64,000 nucleotides of DNA, taken from Oerskovia flava (GTDB lineage Bacteria > Actinomycetota > Actinomycetes > Actinomycetales > Cellulomonadaceae). Below the pieces are notes generated by a model, which saw only the letters and a list, made by a program, of their open reading frames with translations, was not told the DNA's origin and searched no databases. This document shows, one piece after another, positions 40,199 to 50,852 of this stretch (its first letter is position 1; each line of letters begins with the position of its first letter). The stretch lies in the NCBI RefSeq assembly GCF_026163685.1, contig NZ_JAOXSR010000002.1:424130-488129 (forward strand), given 5' to 3'. A program made the position numbers and the translations under genes.

Positions 40199-40204
40199 AT
40201 TGTA
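40199..40204 (-). promoter_or_regulatory. -10 box of sigA
   Basis: TACAAT on the minus strand is close to consensus and stands out in a GC-rich gap. The leader to the GTG at 40122 would be about 70 nt. No good -35 hexamer was found at 16-18 nt. The rest of the gap (to 40419) shows no gene. Confidence 0.5.
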
Positions 40205-40419
40205 CCGACCGGAGCGGCGTACGCCTCGCACAGTCCTGTGGAAGGCCTGTCGCGGCGGGTACGCACGGCCCCGCAGGACGCTCTGCGCGCGGCAGCAGGT
40301 CGCGGCGCGGCGGACGTCGGGGGCCCCGAGGGGATGATCCCCGGTCGTACACGTCTCAACGAGCCGGGCGGGTGAAAGATTCCCGCAGCGGTCGATTCAC
40401 GGCCGCTCGTCGCCGACGG

Positions 40420-40827
40420 CTACGGGCGGTGCGGCTTGACGGCCAGGACCGGGCAGGGCGCGTCGAGCAGGATGCGCTGCGCGTTCGACCCGAGGATCAG
40501 CTTGCCCACCGGGCTGCGGCGCCGCAGCCCGATGACGATGAGCTCGGCGCTCAGCTGCTCGGCCGTCGACACGAGGTCCTCGGCGACGTCGTTGCCACCG
40601 ACCACGACACGGTGGGAGACACCCTCCGCGCCGGGGACGTCGGCGACCGTCGCGATCTCCGCGCGGAGACGCTCCACGTCGCCGTCACCCGTCGTCTGCT
40701 TGGCACTCACGACGACGACGAGCTCGGCGTCCCGCGAACGGGCCTCGAGCGCAGCCGTCTCGAGCGCTTCGCGCCCTTCTGCGGTGGCCAGGTATCCGAC
40801 GACGATGGTCAAGGGGTCCTCCGTCAT
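40420..40827 (-). CDS. Universal stress protein
   Basis: A 135-residue UspA-domain protein, cytoplasmic, likely ATP-binding. The nucleotide-binding signature is present near the C-terminus: GLRRRSPVGKLILGSNAQRILLDAPCPVLAVK, matching G-2x-G-9x-G-S. The N-terminus TIVVGYLATAEGREALETA is the usual first strand and helix. Start ATG at 40827 has GGAG about 7 nt upstream. It is monocistronic, upstream of sigA in the same direction. Confidence 0.93.
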   Translation of the reverse strand: MTEDPLTIVVGYLATAEGREALETAALEARSRDAELVVVVSAKQTTGDGDVERLRAEIATVADVPGAEGVSHRVVVGGNDVAEDLVSTAEQLSAELIVIGLRRRSPVGKLILGSNAQRILLDAPCPVLAVKPHRP

Positions 40828-40910
40828 GCCTCAGGGCAGGGCGCGGGCTGGATGCCCGCGCTCGATCGTGTGACCGTGACGGTACCCGAACCCACGCCGA
40901 ACCTCACCTC

Positions 40911-42038
40911 TCACACCCGGGCGGCCCGCGCCCAGCCCGGTGGCACCCCGGCGTCGAGCGCCCGGTCCAGGAGCAGCGCGAGCCGGTACCCGGGGTCGTG
41001 CTCGAGCGCCGCGCGGGCACGCTCGCCGGCCCGCCCGCCGTCGCCGTGCCACCAGGCGAGGACGGCGAGGAGCGTCAGTGCGGGCGCCTGCGCGCCGCGG
41101 GCGCCGTGCGCGACGACCGCTTCGAGGACGGCCCGCGCCGGTGCGGTGAGGTCCTCGTCGGGTTCGACCGCCGACCGCGGGTCGACGATCGCGCCGATCG
41201 CCCGGCTGGTGCCCTCGTCGACGTCGCCGCCACCGACCGTGCGGTCCGACAGGTCGCCCGTCCCGGGCACCAGGGAGACCAGCACGGCGTCCCGCACGGG
41301 GACGGACCCGAGGGCCGCCTCCAGACGGCCGAGCAGGGCCGCCGGGAGCACGGATCCTCCACCGTCGCCGCGCTCGGCCAGGGCGACCGCCCGGCGCCAG
41401 GCGTCGAGCCCGTCCGCCTGCCAGTCCGCTGACGCGCCCGGCACGGCCCTCGCCTCCTCGCCCCGGCGCCGCCACCGCGCGGCGGCCCGGGCGGCCCGAC
41501 GACGCAGCTCACCCGGTGCGGGGCGGATGAGGAACGACGCGGCACGGGAGTCCGCGACGGTCGTGCCCGCGAGGACCATGTGCGCGCTGATCTCGCTGCC
41601 CTCCAGGTCGCGCAGGGGCCGTCCGAGCGGGGGGCAGCAGTCGTCGTCCGTGCAGTCGAGGGCGTAGTAGCCGCTCGACGAGACGACCCACGCCTCGACG
41701 TCGCCGAGGAACGGCTCGGCGGCCTCCCGGGCGTGCTCGACCGCCGCACGCTCGCGCGCGCCCCGTACGCTCCCCCGCAGCGGGACGTCGGAGTACAGGA
41801 CGAGCGCGGCACGAGCGGCACCGTCGCCGCACAGGTGCGTCACGAGCGACCGCGCCAGCTGGGGCCCGTGCTCGAGGTCGCTCAGGTCGTCGACGTCGGC
41901 GCGCGCCACGAGCCCGATGCGGCCGCGAGGCGGGCGCAGGCTGACGAGGACGACGCTGTCGGCGGGCCGGTAGCCCAGGCGGTAGGGGACGTAGGCGAGG
42001 AGCTCGCGGGGCCCGCGGGCCCTGATCGTGGTGGTCAT
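40911..42038 (-). CDS. DUF4192 family protein
   Basis: A 375-residue protein of the DUF4192 family, function unknown. The family start is clear (IRARGPRELLAYVPYRLGYRPADSVVLVSLR), as are RGRIGLVARADVDD and the Cys-rich YYALDCTDDDCCPPLGRPL near residue 150, a possible metal site. The end carries LTLLAVLAWWHGDGGRAGERARAALEHDPGYRLALLL, a conserved helical tail. Start is ATG at 42038; the open frame continues upstream without a ribosome site and is not used. It is divergent from the lipoprotein gene at 42184. Confidence 0.9.
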   Translation of the reverse strand: MTTTIRARGPRELLAYVPYRLGYRPADSVVLVSLRPPRGRIGLVARADVDDLSDLEHGPQLARSLVTHLCGDGAARAALVLYSDVPLRGSVRGARERAAVEHAREAAEPFLGDVEAWVVSSSGYYALDCTDDDCCPPLGRPLRDLEGSEISAHMVLAGTTVADSRAASFLIRPAPGELRRRAARAAARWRRRGEEARAVPGASADWQADGLDAWRRAVALAERGDGGGSVLPAALLGRLEAALGSVPVRDAVLVSLVPGTGDLSDRTVGGGDVDEGTSRAIGAIVDPRSAVEPDEDLTAPARAVLEAVVAHGARGAQAPALTLLAVLAWWHGDGGRAGERARAALEHDPGYRLALLLDRALDAGVPPGWARAARV

Positions 42039-42170
42039 GGCGCCATCCCAGCCGCTGCGCGCCCCGACCCCGGTGCCGGAACCGTCCTGTGGATCGTCGC
42101 CCGTCCCTGTGGTCGACGTCCCGCCCCGGCGTCCGTGCGGAGCGGTGCACACCGCGCCCTCGCGGGTGGC

Positions 42171-42176
42171 TACGGT
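42171..42176 (+). promoter_or_regulatory. -10 box before the lipoprotein gene
   Basis: TACGGT ends 7 nt before the GTG at 42184. The same hexamer and spacing recur before the DEDD/GIY-YIG nuclease gene. Confidence 0.45.
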
Positions 42177-42183
42177 ATGGGGC

Positions 42184-42885
42184 GTGCGAGAGCCCTGGAG
42201 GTCCGGAAGCGGTACCGGTCGTGCGGTGCGCGTCGCGTGCGCCCTCGGCACCGCCACGCTGCTCCTCGTGGCCCTCGGCGCCTGCGACGCCACCTCGGGA
42301 GCTCCCTCCCCGACCTCGACGGACGGCGCGGGATCCGACGGCACGGGGACCGACGGCACGGGGACCGACGGCGCCGGGACGGGTGCAGAGGCAGGCCCGG
42401 ACGCGCCGGAGCCGACCCCGACGTCGACCATGCCCGAGTACGACGGCTCGACGACCGCCGGGGAGCTCGCGCCCGGCTTCCCGGCCGACCTGCTCCCGGT
42501 CCCGGACGGGGCGGACCTGCTCGCGAGCTCCGCGAGCTCCGGCCCCGACGGCACCGACGACACCGACGACACCGACGGCGTCTGGCAGTCGCTGACCCTC
42601 AACCTGCGCACCGAGGCCTCCGCCGAGAGCATCGTCGAGCTGTACACCGAGGTCCTCACGGAGGCGGACTTCTCGGTCTCGCCGTCCGACGCCCTCAGCG
42701 CGCTGGACGCGCACGTCACGTTCGTCCGCCCCCTCGACGACGCGGGCGGCGGGTCCGTCGGGGACGGGGACGAAGAGCAGGGCGGGCGGCCGACAGCGGA
42801 GACCGTCGTCGTCGGAGTCCTCGACGACGAGACGACACGACTGGTCACCATCAGCGGTCGAGTCCTCGCGGCCGGGTCCGGCTGA
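42184..42885 (+). CDS. Hypothetical secreted lipoprotein
   Basis: A 233-residue protein not assigned to a family. The N-terminus has basic residues, a hydrophobic stretch (VACALGTATLLLVALGAC) and a lipobox ending in Cys, so it should be exported and lipid-anchored. A Gly/Thr/Asp repeat linker follows, then a soluble domain from about residue 80. The domain has an ELAPGFPADLLPVPDGADLL motif and a region resembling proteins annotated only as hypothetical in actinobacteria. Start is GTG at 42184 on the leaderless model. It is divergent from DUF4192 and 37 nt upstream of the polyprenyl synthase gene, with its own promoter between. Confidence 0.82.
   Translation: MREPWRSGSGTGRAVRVACALGTATLLLVALGACDATSGAPSPTSTDGAGSDGTGTDGTGTDGAGTGAEAGPDAPEPTPTSTMPEYDGSTTAGELAPGFPADLLPVPDGADLLASSASSGPDGTDDTDDTDGVWQSLTLNLRTEASAESIVELYTEVLTEADFSVSPSDALSALDAHVTFVRPLDDAGGGSVGDGDEEQGGRPTAETVVVGVLDDETTRLVTISGRVLAAGSG
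42322..42381. repeat. Four tandem 15-bp units in the lipoprotein linker
   Basis: Units start at 42322, 42337, 42352 and 42367. The two central ones are identical (GACGGCACGGGGACC), the outer ones are variants. They encode DGTGT-type repeats between lipid anchor and domain, and may vary in number between strains. Confidence 0.7.
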
Positions 42886-42910
42886 CGCCCGGCCCTGGTC
42901 CGGCACGGCT

Positions 42911-42916
42911 TAGGCT
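42911..42916 (+). promoter_or_regulatory. -10 box of a leaderless polyprenyl synthase transcript
   Basis: TAGGCT ends 6 nt before the ATG at 42923, with no Shine-Dalgarno sequence. Confidence 0.55.
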
Positions 42917-42922
42917 GCGGTC

Positions 42923-44032
42923 ATGCCTTCTGCGACTGCCCGGCTCGTCGACCGGGAGGACGTCCGCTCGCGCGTCGACGCCGCCCTGCACGAGGTCCTC
43001 GGCCACCTGCGCGACGAGCTCGCCGCGATCAGCCCGGACGCCGCGCCCCTCGCGGGCGCGAGCGACGAGCTCCTGCACGGCGGCAAGCGGCTACGGGCCG
43101 CGTTCTGCTACTGGTCCTGGCGTGCGCACGGGGGCGCGCCGGAGAGCCCTGCCGCCCAGGCGATCGTGCGTACCGGCGCCGCGCTCGAGCTCTTCCAGGC
43201 CGCCGCGCTCTTCCACGACGACGTGATGGACGGCTCGGACCTACGCCGCGGGCGGCCGACGGCGCACCGCGCGTTCGCCGCCCGCCACCGCCAGCAGGGC
43301 TGGACAGGTGACGCGCAGCAGTTCGGGTCGTCCGCGGCGATCCTGCTCGGGGACCTCGCCCTCATCGCGAGCCAGCGGGAGATCACCGGGGCCCTCGACA
43401 GGCTCCCGGACGCCGTCGCCTCCTCGGCGCGAGAGATCTTCGACCGGATGGAGACCGAGGTCACCGTCGGGCAGTACCTCGACATGCTGGCGCAGGTGCT
43501 GCCGTGGGGCACCGACCCCGCGGCGGACGAGGAACGCGCTCGGACCGTCATCCGCGCGAAGTCCGCACGCTACAGCGTGGAGCACCCCCTGACGCTCGGC
43601 GCCGCCCTCGCCGGGGCCGACGACGCCGCCCTGGCCGCGGTCCGCGTCTACGGACTCCCGCTGGGCGAGGCGTTCCAGCTGCGCGACGACGTCCTCGGCG
43701 TCTTCGGCGACCCGCAGGTGACGGGCAAGCCCGCCGGCGACGACCTGCGCGAGGGCAAGCGCACCGTCCTCGTCTCCCGGGCGCTGCGCGGCGCCACGCC
43801 CGCGCAGCGCGCGCTGCTGCTCGGGTCGCTGGGCAGCCCGGACCTCGACCAGGGACGGATCGACGCGTTGCGGGAGATCCTGGTCGACACGGGAGCGGTC
43901 GACGCGGTGGAGCTGCTCATCGATGAGCTCACGCAGGTCGCGCTCGCCGCGCTCGCCGCCGCCGACCTGCACGAGCCGGGTGCCTCGATGGTGGCCGGGC
44001 TGGCCCGGGCCGCCGTCGAGCGCGCCGCCTGA
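42923..44032 (+). CDS. idsA: Polyprenyl (geranylgeranyl-type) diphosphate synthase
   Basis: A 369-residue trans-prenyltransferase that extends allylic diphosphates with isopentenyl diphosphate. The first Asp-rich motif is DDVMD at 99-103 and the second is DDVLG beginning at Asp255 (RDDVLGVFGD). GGKRLRAAFCYWSW is the substrate-binding GGKR region. Chain length cannot be decided with certainty; the family in this position (Rv2173, idsA2) makes geranylgeranyl or farnesyl products for quinones and lipid carriers. Seven nucleotides separate its stop from that of the convergent Rv2175c-like gene. Confidence 0.93.
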   Translation: MPSATARLVDREDVRSRVDAALHEVLGHLRDELAAISPDAAPLAGASDELLHGGKRLRAAFCYWSWRAHGGAPESPAAQAIVRTGAALELFQAAALFHDDVMDGSDLRRGRPTAHRAFAARHRQQGWTGDAQQFGSSAAILLGDLALIASQREITGALDRLPDAVASSAREIFDRMETEVTVGQYLDMLAQVLPWGTDPAADEERARTVIRAKSARYSVEHPLTLGAALAGADDAALAAVRVYGLPLGEAFQLRDDVLGVFGDPQVTGKPAGDDLREGKRTVLVSRALRGATPAQRALLLGSLGSPDLDQGRIDALREILVDTGAVDAVELLIDELTQVALAALAAADLHEPGASMVAGLARAAVERAA

Positions 44033-44039
44033 GCCGGAC

Positions 44040-44444
44040 TCAGGCCAGGGTCTGGGCGATCCGCCGGACGTGGGTCTTGCGCCCCTCGCGCAGGGCGTCG
44101 ATCGGGGTCGACCCCAGCTCGTCCTCCGGGGTGAAGAGCCACTCGATGATCTCCTCGTCGGAGAACCCGGAGTCGGTGAGGACGACGATGGTGCCCTGCA
44201 ACGGACCGAGGACGGCCTGACCCGCCGCCGACGCGTCGGGGGTCGCCGCCTGCGACGGCTCGGCGAGGTGCTCGGCCACGAGGAACGCCGCGGGCACCTG
44301 GAAGGTGCTGCGCTCCCCGCGCCGGACACCGACCACCCGCCGCTCCTGGACGAGGTGGCGGGCGCGACCGACGTCGACGCCGATCGCCTCCGCCAGGTCG
44401 GGGAGGGTCAGCCATGCGGGCACGAGGGCGTCCAGGTCGTTCAC
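44040..44444 (-). CDS. Rv2175c-family DNA-binding protein
   Basis: A 134-residue winged-helix DNA-binding protein. The N-terminal wHTH is LTLPDLAEAIGVDVGRARHLVQERRVVGVRRGE, and the conserved C-terminal domain is TIVVLTDSGFSDEEIIEWLFTPEDELGSTPIDALREGRKTHVRRIAQ. In M. tuberculosis Rv2175c is a substrate of the neighbouring kinase PknL, whose phosphorylation weakens DNA binding. The same pair is divergent here, 123 nt apart. Targets are unknown. Confidence 0.93.
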   Translation of the reverse strand: MNDLDALVPAWLTLPDLAEAIGVDVGRARHLVQERRVVGVRRGERSTFQVPAAFLVAEHLAEPSQAATPDASAAGQAVLGPLQGTIVVLTDSGFSDEEIIEWLFTPEDELGSTPIDALREGRKTHVRRIAQTLA

Positions 44445-44555
44445 GGGGACAGCCTACGGCCGTCCTGCCCCCGCCGTCCCCCGGATCTCCCGACGGCCTC
44501 CCCACGACACACACGAACCGCGGCGAACCTCACCGGTTGACGGCCGTCGTCCGCC

Positions 44556-44561
44556 TAGACT
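44556..44561 (+). promoter_or_regulatory. -10 box of a leaderless pknL transcript
   Basis: TAGACT ends 6 nt before the GTG at 44568, with no ribosome-binding sequence. Confidence 0.55.
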
Positions 44562-44567
44562 TCCAGC

Positions 44568-46622
<2,055 letters not shown>

Positions 46623-46637
46623 CCGACGCGGACGGGG

Positions 46638-47987
46638 TCAGGCGCGGATCATCTCCGCGACCTGGAACGCCATCTCGAGCGACTGCTGGTGGTTCAGGCG
46701 CGGGTCCACGAGCGTCTCGTACCGCAACGCCAGACCGGCGTCGTCGATCTCCTCGCTGCCGCCGAGCACCTCCGTCACGTCGTCGCCCGTGAGCTCGACG
46801 TGCAGGCCACCGGGCACGGAGCCGACCGCGCGGTGCACCTCGAAGAAGCCACGCACCTCGTCGAGCACGTCCTCCAGCCGGCGAGTCTTGTACCCGCTGT
46901 CGGACGTGATCGTGTTGCCGTGCATGGGGTCCGTAACCCAGGTGACGGGTGCGCCGGAGGCCGTGACGGCCTCGACGAGCGCGGGCAACGCGTCCCGTAC
47001 CCGGCTCGCACCCATGCGGGTGATGAACGTCAGCCGACCCTCGACGCCGTCGGGGTTGAGCAGCTCGACGAGGCGGAGCGCGTCCTGCGGGGTCGTCGTC
47101 GGGCCCAGCTTCACCCCGATGGGGTTCGCGACGCGCGACAGGAAGTCGACGTGCGCGCCGTCGAGCTGACGGGTGCGCTCGCCGATCCACAGGAAGTGGG
47201 CCGACGTGTCGTACGCCCGTCCCGAGCGGGAGTCGATACGCGTCAGCGCCCGCTCGTAGTCGAGGATCAGCGCCTCGTGGCTGATGAAGAACTCCACCGT
47301 GCGCAGCGCGTCGAAGTCCGCGCCGCACGCGTCCATAAAGCGGATCGCACGGTCGATCTCGGTGGCCGTGCGCTCGTAGCGCGCGTACGCGGGGTTGCGC
47401 ATGAACCCGCGGTTCCACTCGTGCACCTGGCGCAGGTCCGCGAAGCCGCCCGTGGTGAACGCGCGGACGACGTTGAACGTCGCCGTCGAGATCTGGTAGG
47501 CCTGCAGCAGCCGCTGCGGGTCCGGGATGCGCGCCTCGGGCGTGAAGGGGTGCCCGTTGACCATGTCGCCGCGGTACGCCGGCAACGTGACGCCGTCACG
47601 GGTCTCGTCGTCGGAGCTGCGCGGCTTGGCGTACTGGCCCGCCATCCGGCCGAGCTTGACGATCGGCATGCTCGCGCCGTGGGTGAGGATGACCGCCATC
47701 TGCAGGATGGTGCGGATCTTGTTGCGGATGCGGTCGGCGTTCGCCTCGGCGAACGTCTCGGCGCAGTCCCCGCCCTGCAGCAGGAACGCCTGGCCCCGGC
47801 CGGCCGCGGCCAGCCGGGAGCGCAGGACGTCCGCCTCTGCGGGCACCACGAGCGGCGCGGAGCCCACGAGCTCGTCGGTCACCGCCGCCAGCGCGTCCTG
47901 GTCGGGCCAGGTCGGCTGCTGACGGGCGACGAGGTCGCGGAAGTGGTCCAGCCCGGCGAGGATCTCCGGGTCGCTCGTGGTGGTCAT
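46638..47987 (-). CDS. aroG: Class II 3-deoxy-7-phosphoheptulonate (DAHP) synthase
   Basis: A 449-residue plant-type DAHP synthase, first enzyme of the shikimate pathway (phosphoenolpyruvate plus erythrose 4-phosphate). Motifs include LLQGGDCAETFAEANADRIRNKIRT (metal Cys), KLGRMAGQYAKPRS, FISHEALILDYE, HFLWIGERTRQLDGAHV, GVKLGPTT and WVTDPMHGNT. Start is ATG at 47987, 13 nt after the stop of the phosphofructokinase gene, so the two are one operon. The sequence reads through to MIRA with normal length. The same gene order neighbourhood holds Rv2178c in mycobacteria. Confidence 0.96.
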   Translation of the reverse strand: MTTTSDPEILAGLDHFRDLVARQQPTWPDQDALAAVTDELVGSAPLVVPAEADVLRSRLAAAGRGQAFLLQGGDCAETFAEANADRIRNKIRTILQMAVILTHGASMPIVKLGRMAGQYAKPRSSDDETRDGVTLPAYRGDMVNGHPFTPEARIPDPQRLLQAYQISTATFNVVRAFTTGGFADLRQVHEWNRGFMRNPAYARYERTATEIDRAIRFMDACGADFDALRTVEFFISHEALILDYERALTRIDSRSGRAYDTSAHFLWIGERTRQLDGAHVDFLSRVANPIGVKLGPTTTPQDALRLVELLNPDGVEGRLTFITRMGASRVRDALPALVEAVTASGAPVTWVTDPMHGNTITSDSGYKTRRLEDVLDEVRGFFEVHRAVGSVPGGLHVELTGDDVTEVLGGSEEIDDAGLALRYETLVDPRLNHQQSLEMAFQVAEMIRA

Positions 47988-48000
47988 CGGACGCGGCCGG

Positions 48001-49224
48001 TCAGTGCTCTGCGCCGGAGGCGGCGACCAGCGGCTGGCCGATGTCCTCGAGGAGCGCGCCGAACCAGTCCACGGACACGTCGAACGCCTTGCCACCGGCG
48101 ATGCGCGGGAACTCGATCGCGCGCAGGCGGTCGCCGTTCTCCTCGTCGTGGCCGATCACACCGGACTCGCCCTTGAACGCGCACTCGACGGCGAGGTCGG
48201 TCATCGACTTGATGAGACGCAGGTCCTCGGCGTTGGCCGCGGCGGCGCGCGAGTAGTAGCCGGACTTCTGGACCATGACCTTCTCGGCGCCGAGCTTCTC
48301 GGCGAACTGCTGGGCGAACCACGCACCCGGGTTGATCGTGTCGAGCTTGACGTGCCCGAACGGGTCGCGCTCCACGGTTTCCCCCGCCGCCTCGAGCTGC
48401 GCGACGATCTCGTGCATGCCGGCGCCCTCGGAGAGGAAGATGTTGACGTTGCCCTGCGAGTCCATGATCGCCTTGAGGCGCTCGGCCTCGGCGTCGATGT
48501 CGAGCGCGAGCTCGGGCAGGAACACCGCGTGGACGTCCCAGCGCTCGCGCGTCAGCCCCAGGCTCGGCACCCACTCCTCGGCGTCCAGGCCCTTGCGGTA
48601 GGCGACGGCCGACGCGGCGGTCAGCCAGCCGCAGTGGCGCCCCATGACCTCGTGGACGATGAGCATCCGCGGACCGGAACGGTGCTCGCCGATGATGTTG
48701 CGCGCGAACCCGGCGGCCTCCTCGGCGGCGGTCCAGGCGCCGAGCGACTGACGGATCGGCACCACGTCGTTGTCGATCGTCTTCGGCAGCCCGACCACGG
48801 TGAGCTCGTAGCCGTTGTCGTGCAGGTAGGCGGCGAGGTCGGCGGCCGTCGTGTTCGTGTCGTCGCCGCCGATGGTGTGCAGCACGTCGACGCCGTCGGC
48901 CTTGAGCCGCTCCGCGGCGACCTGCAGGGGGTCCTCGCCCTCGGCGACGAGCCCACGCTTGACACAGTCCGCGGCGTTGGTGAGCTTGACCCGCGAGTTG
49001 CCGATGGGCGAGCCACCGAACCGGTGCAGGATGCCCGCCTTCTGGCGACCCTCGGCGTCGATGACGATCTTGGTGCCCGTGAGCAGGCCGTGGTAGCCGT
49101 GCTGGTAGGCGATGATCTCGACCTCGGGGGCCAGCTCCGTGTACCGCTCGATCAGCCCGCCGACGGCGGAGGACAGGCAGGGGGCGAAGCCACCGGCAGT
49201 CAGGAGGGCGACGCGACGAACCAT
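48001..49224 (-). CDS. pfp: PPi-type 6-phosphofructokinase
   Basis: A 407-residue phosphofructokinase acting on fructose 6-phosphate. Two residues point to pyrophosphate rather than ATP as donor: the loop reads GGDD at 119-122, where Asp122 replaces the Gly of ATP enzymes, and PKTIDND at 147-153 has Lys148 in place of Gly. The active-site MGRHCGWLTA motif is intact. With PPi the step is reversible and could serve both glycolysis and gluconeogenesis. Start is ATG at 49224, with GAGAGG upstream. It is the first gene of an operon with aroG, an unusual pairing that links glycolytic flux to aromatic synthesis. Confidence 0.92.
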   Translation of the reverse strand: MVRRVALLTAGGFAPCLSSAVGGLIERYTELAPEVEIIAYQHGYHGLLTGTKIVIDAEGRQKAGILHRFGGSPIGNSRVKLTNAADCVKRGLVAEGEDPLQVAAERLKADGVDVLHTIGGDDTNTTAADLAAYLHDNGYELTVVGLPKTIDNDVVPIRQSLGAWTAAEEAAGFARNIIGEHRSGPRMLIVHEVMGRHCGWLTAASAVAYRKGLDAEEWVPSLGLTRERWDVHAVFLPELALDIDAEAERLKAIMDSQGNVNIFLSEGAGMHEIVAQLEAAGETVERDPFGHVKLDTINPGAWFAQQFAEKLGAEKVMVQKSGYYSRAAAANAEDLRLIKSMTDLAVECAFKGESGVIGHDEENGDRLRAIEFPRIAGGKAFDVSVDWFGALLEDIGQPLVAASGAEH

Positions 49225-49325
49225 GGGTGGGGCTACCTCTCGTGGGATGTGGTGCCGCCCCGCCGGTGATCGTGCCGGGCGTCTGCTCGACGCGGCCGGC
49301 ATCTCGCGCGGGCGGCCTGCGGGCG

Positions 49326-50108
49326 TCAGTCTACTGACGGACGAGGCTCGACCGGCGGAGGTTCCGGAACCTGGACGTCCGGCAGGGGGCGTCCGCCCGG
49401 CGCCGCGGACTCCGTCGGGTCCGTGTACCCGGCGGCGATCCGCGCCTTGGCCGTCGCGGCGTAGATGTCGACGTACTCCTGGCCGGACAGCCGCATGATC
49501 GCGTACTGGATCTCGTCGGCGACGGAGCGCAGGATGAACCGGTCGTTCTCCATCCCCCGGTAGCGCGAGAAGTCCAGCGGCTCGCCGAACACGATGCCGA
49601 TGCGCATCGGCGTGGGGATGACCTTGCCGATCGGCTGGGCGATGTTCGTGCCGATCATCGCGACCGGGACCACGGGCGCACCGGACTCGAGCGCGAGCCG
49701 CGCCACGCCCGTCTTCCCGCGGTACAGGCGGCCGTCCGGGCTGCGCGTCCCCTCGGGGTAGATGCCGAAGAGGTCTCCCTCGTCGAGCACCCGCAGCCCT
49801 GTGTTGAGCGCGGCCTCGCTCGCCTTGCCACCGGAGCGGTCGACCGGGATCGTCCCGACGCCACGCATGAAGCCGGCGGTGAGCCGACCTTTGAGCCCGG
49901 TCCCCGTGAAGTAGTCGGACTTCCCGAGGAACTGGACCTTCCGCGAGAGGACGAGCGGGAGGATGAACGAGTCGATGACGGCGAGGTGGTTGCTCGCGAG
50001 GATCGCCGGTCCGTCCTCGGGGACGTGCTCCACGCCCCGCGTCCAGGGACGGTACAGCAGCCGCAGCAGCGGCCCGACCATCACCTGCTTCATGAACCAG
50101 TAGAACAA
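49326..50108 (-). CDS. plsC: 1-acyl-sn-glycerol-3-phosphate acyltransferase
   Basis: A 260-residue PlsC-type acyltransferase, making phosphatidic acid at the membrane. Acyltransferase motif I NHLAVID has His41 and Asp46; the later block YPEGTRSPDG is motif III, and VPVAMIGT follows. The first 20 residues (FYWFMKQVMVGPLLRLLY) form a membrane-associated helix. Start is TTG at 50108, because GGAGGAGG lies 5 nt upstream; ATG at 50093 has no such site. A Pro-rich C-terminal tail is present. Counterpart of Rv2182c. Confidence 0.93.
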   Translation of the reverse strand: MFYWFMKQVMVGPLLRLLYRPWTRGVEHVPEDGPAILASNHLAVIDSFILPLVLSRKVQFLGKSDYFTGTGLKGRLTAGFMRGVGTIPVDRSGGKASEAALNTGLRVLDEGDLFGIYPEGTRSPDGRLYRGKTGVARLALESGAPVVPVAMIGTNIAQPIGKVIPTPMRIGIVFGEPLDFSRYRGMENDRFILRSVADEIQYAIMRLSGQEYVDIYAATAKARIAAGYTDPTESAAPGGRPLPDVQVPEPPPVEPRPSVD

Positions 50109-50168
50109 CGCGCCTCCTCCGCACGGCCCCGGGACACGGGACGTGCATCCGACTCTAGAGTGATCACC

Positions 50169-50801
50169 ATGGCCTCACCGAATGCGGGTTCGCCCGACGA
50201 CGCGCCGGACGTCCCCGGCGAGCCCGGTCCCGACCCTTCTCCCAGCGCCTCGGAGGAGCCCGGTCCGGACGCGAGCGGTCCGGGCGCGGGCGGTCCGGAC
50301 GCGAGCGGTCCGGGCGCGGGCGGTCCGGACCAGCCGCGGGACGCCGAGCCTCCGGACGTCGAGGCCCGGTGGGCCGACATCGTCGCGGAGCTCGCCGACC
50401 TCGACCGGGCTCCGGTCGACGAGCCGGAACAGGGTGCGGGCCCCGCGCGCGGTGCGGACTTCGGCACCGGGCGCACGTACCCCGTCGCCCCGTGGGTCCG
50501 CACCAGCGGGCCGCGTGACTGGCCGACGACACCCGAGGTCGAGGACCTCGACGAGGCGGACAGCCACTTCGAGCCGCCGGACCCCCCGCTGGTCCTCGGG
50601 CGCGACCCCCTGGCGACGATGGCCTGGGGCGTCGCGGTCGGCGTGCCCGTGCTCCTGCTCCTCGCGCTCGTGCTGCTGCGACCGTTCCCGGTCATCGCGG
50701 GGCAGGTCGGCGGGGTGCTCTTCGTCGCGGCCGTCGCGGTGCTCGTCTGGCGCATGCCGCACCACCGCGACGAGGACCCCGGACCGGGCGCCGTCGTCTG
50801 A
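50169..50801 (+). CDS. Hypothetical membrane protein with repetitive N-terminus
   Basis: A 210-residue protein that I cannot assign to a family. Residues 1-65 are Pro/Gly/Asp-rich and contain an exact 10-residue duplication (ASGPGAGGPD twice). A short helix follows (VEARWADIVAELADLDR), and the conserved-looking region GRTYPVAPWVRTSGPRDWPTTPEVEDLDEADSHFEPPDPP leads to two transmembrane helices at about 152-172 and 176-195. Both termini should be cytoplasmic. Start ATG at 50169; an in-frame GTG three codons earlier (50160) follows TCTAGA closely and may be the leaderless start. It is divergent from plsC. Confidence 0.85.
   Translation: MASPNAGSPDDAPDVPGEPGPDPSPSASEEPGPDASGPGAGGPDASGPGAGGPDQPRDAEPPDVEARWADIVAELADLDRAPVDEPEQGAGPARGADFGTGRTYPVAPWVRTSGPRDWPTTPEVEDLDEADSHFEPPDPPLVLGRDPLATMAWGVAVGVPVLLLLALVLLRPFPVIAGQVGGVLFVAAVAVLVWRMPHHRDEDPGPGAVV
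50261..50330. repeat. Exact 30-bp tandem duplication in the membrane-protein gene
   Basis: The unit beginning CGGTCCGGACGCGAGC occupies 50261-50290 and is repeated exactly at 50291-50320, with 10 bases of a third copy. Exact identity at the DNA level suggests a recent slippage event. Confidence 0.8.
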
Positions 50802-50852
50802 CCGCGCGCCCGCCGGGCACGGGGCCGGGTCAGGGGCGCGCGCGGACCTGCC

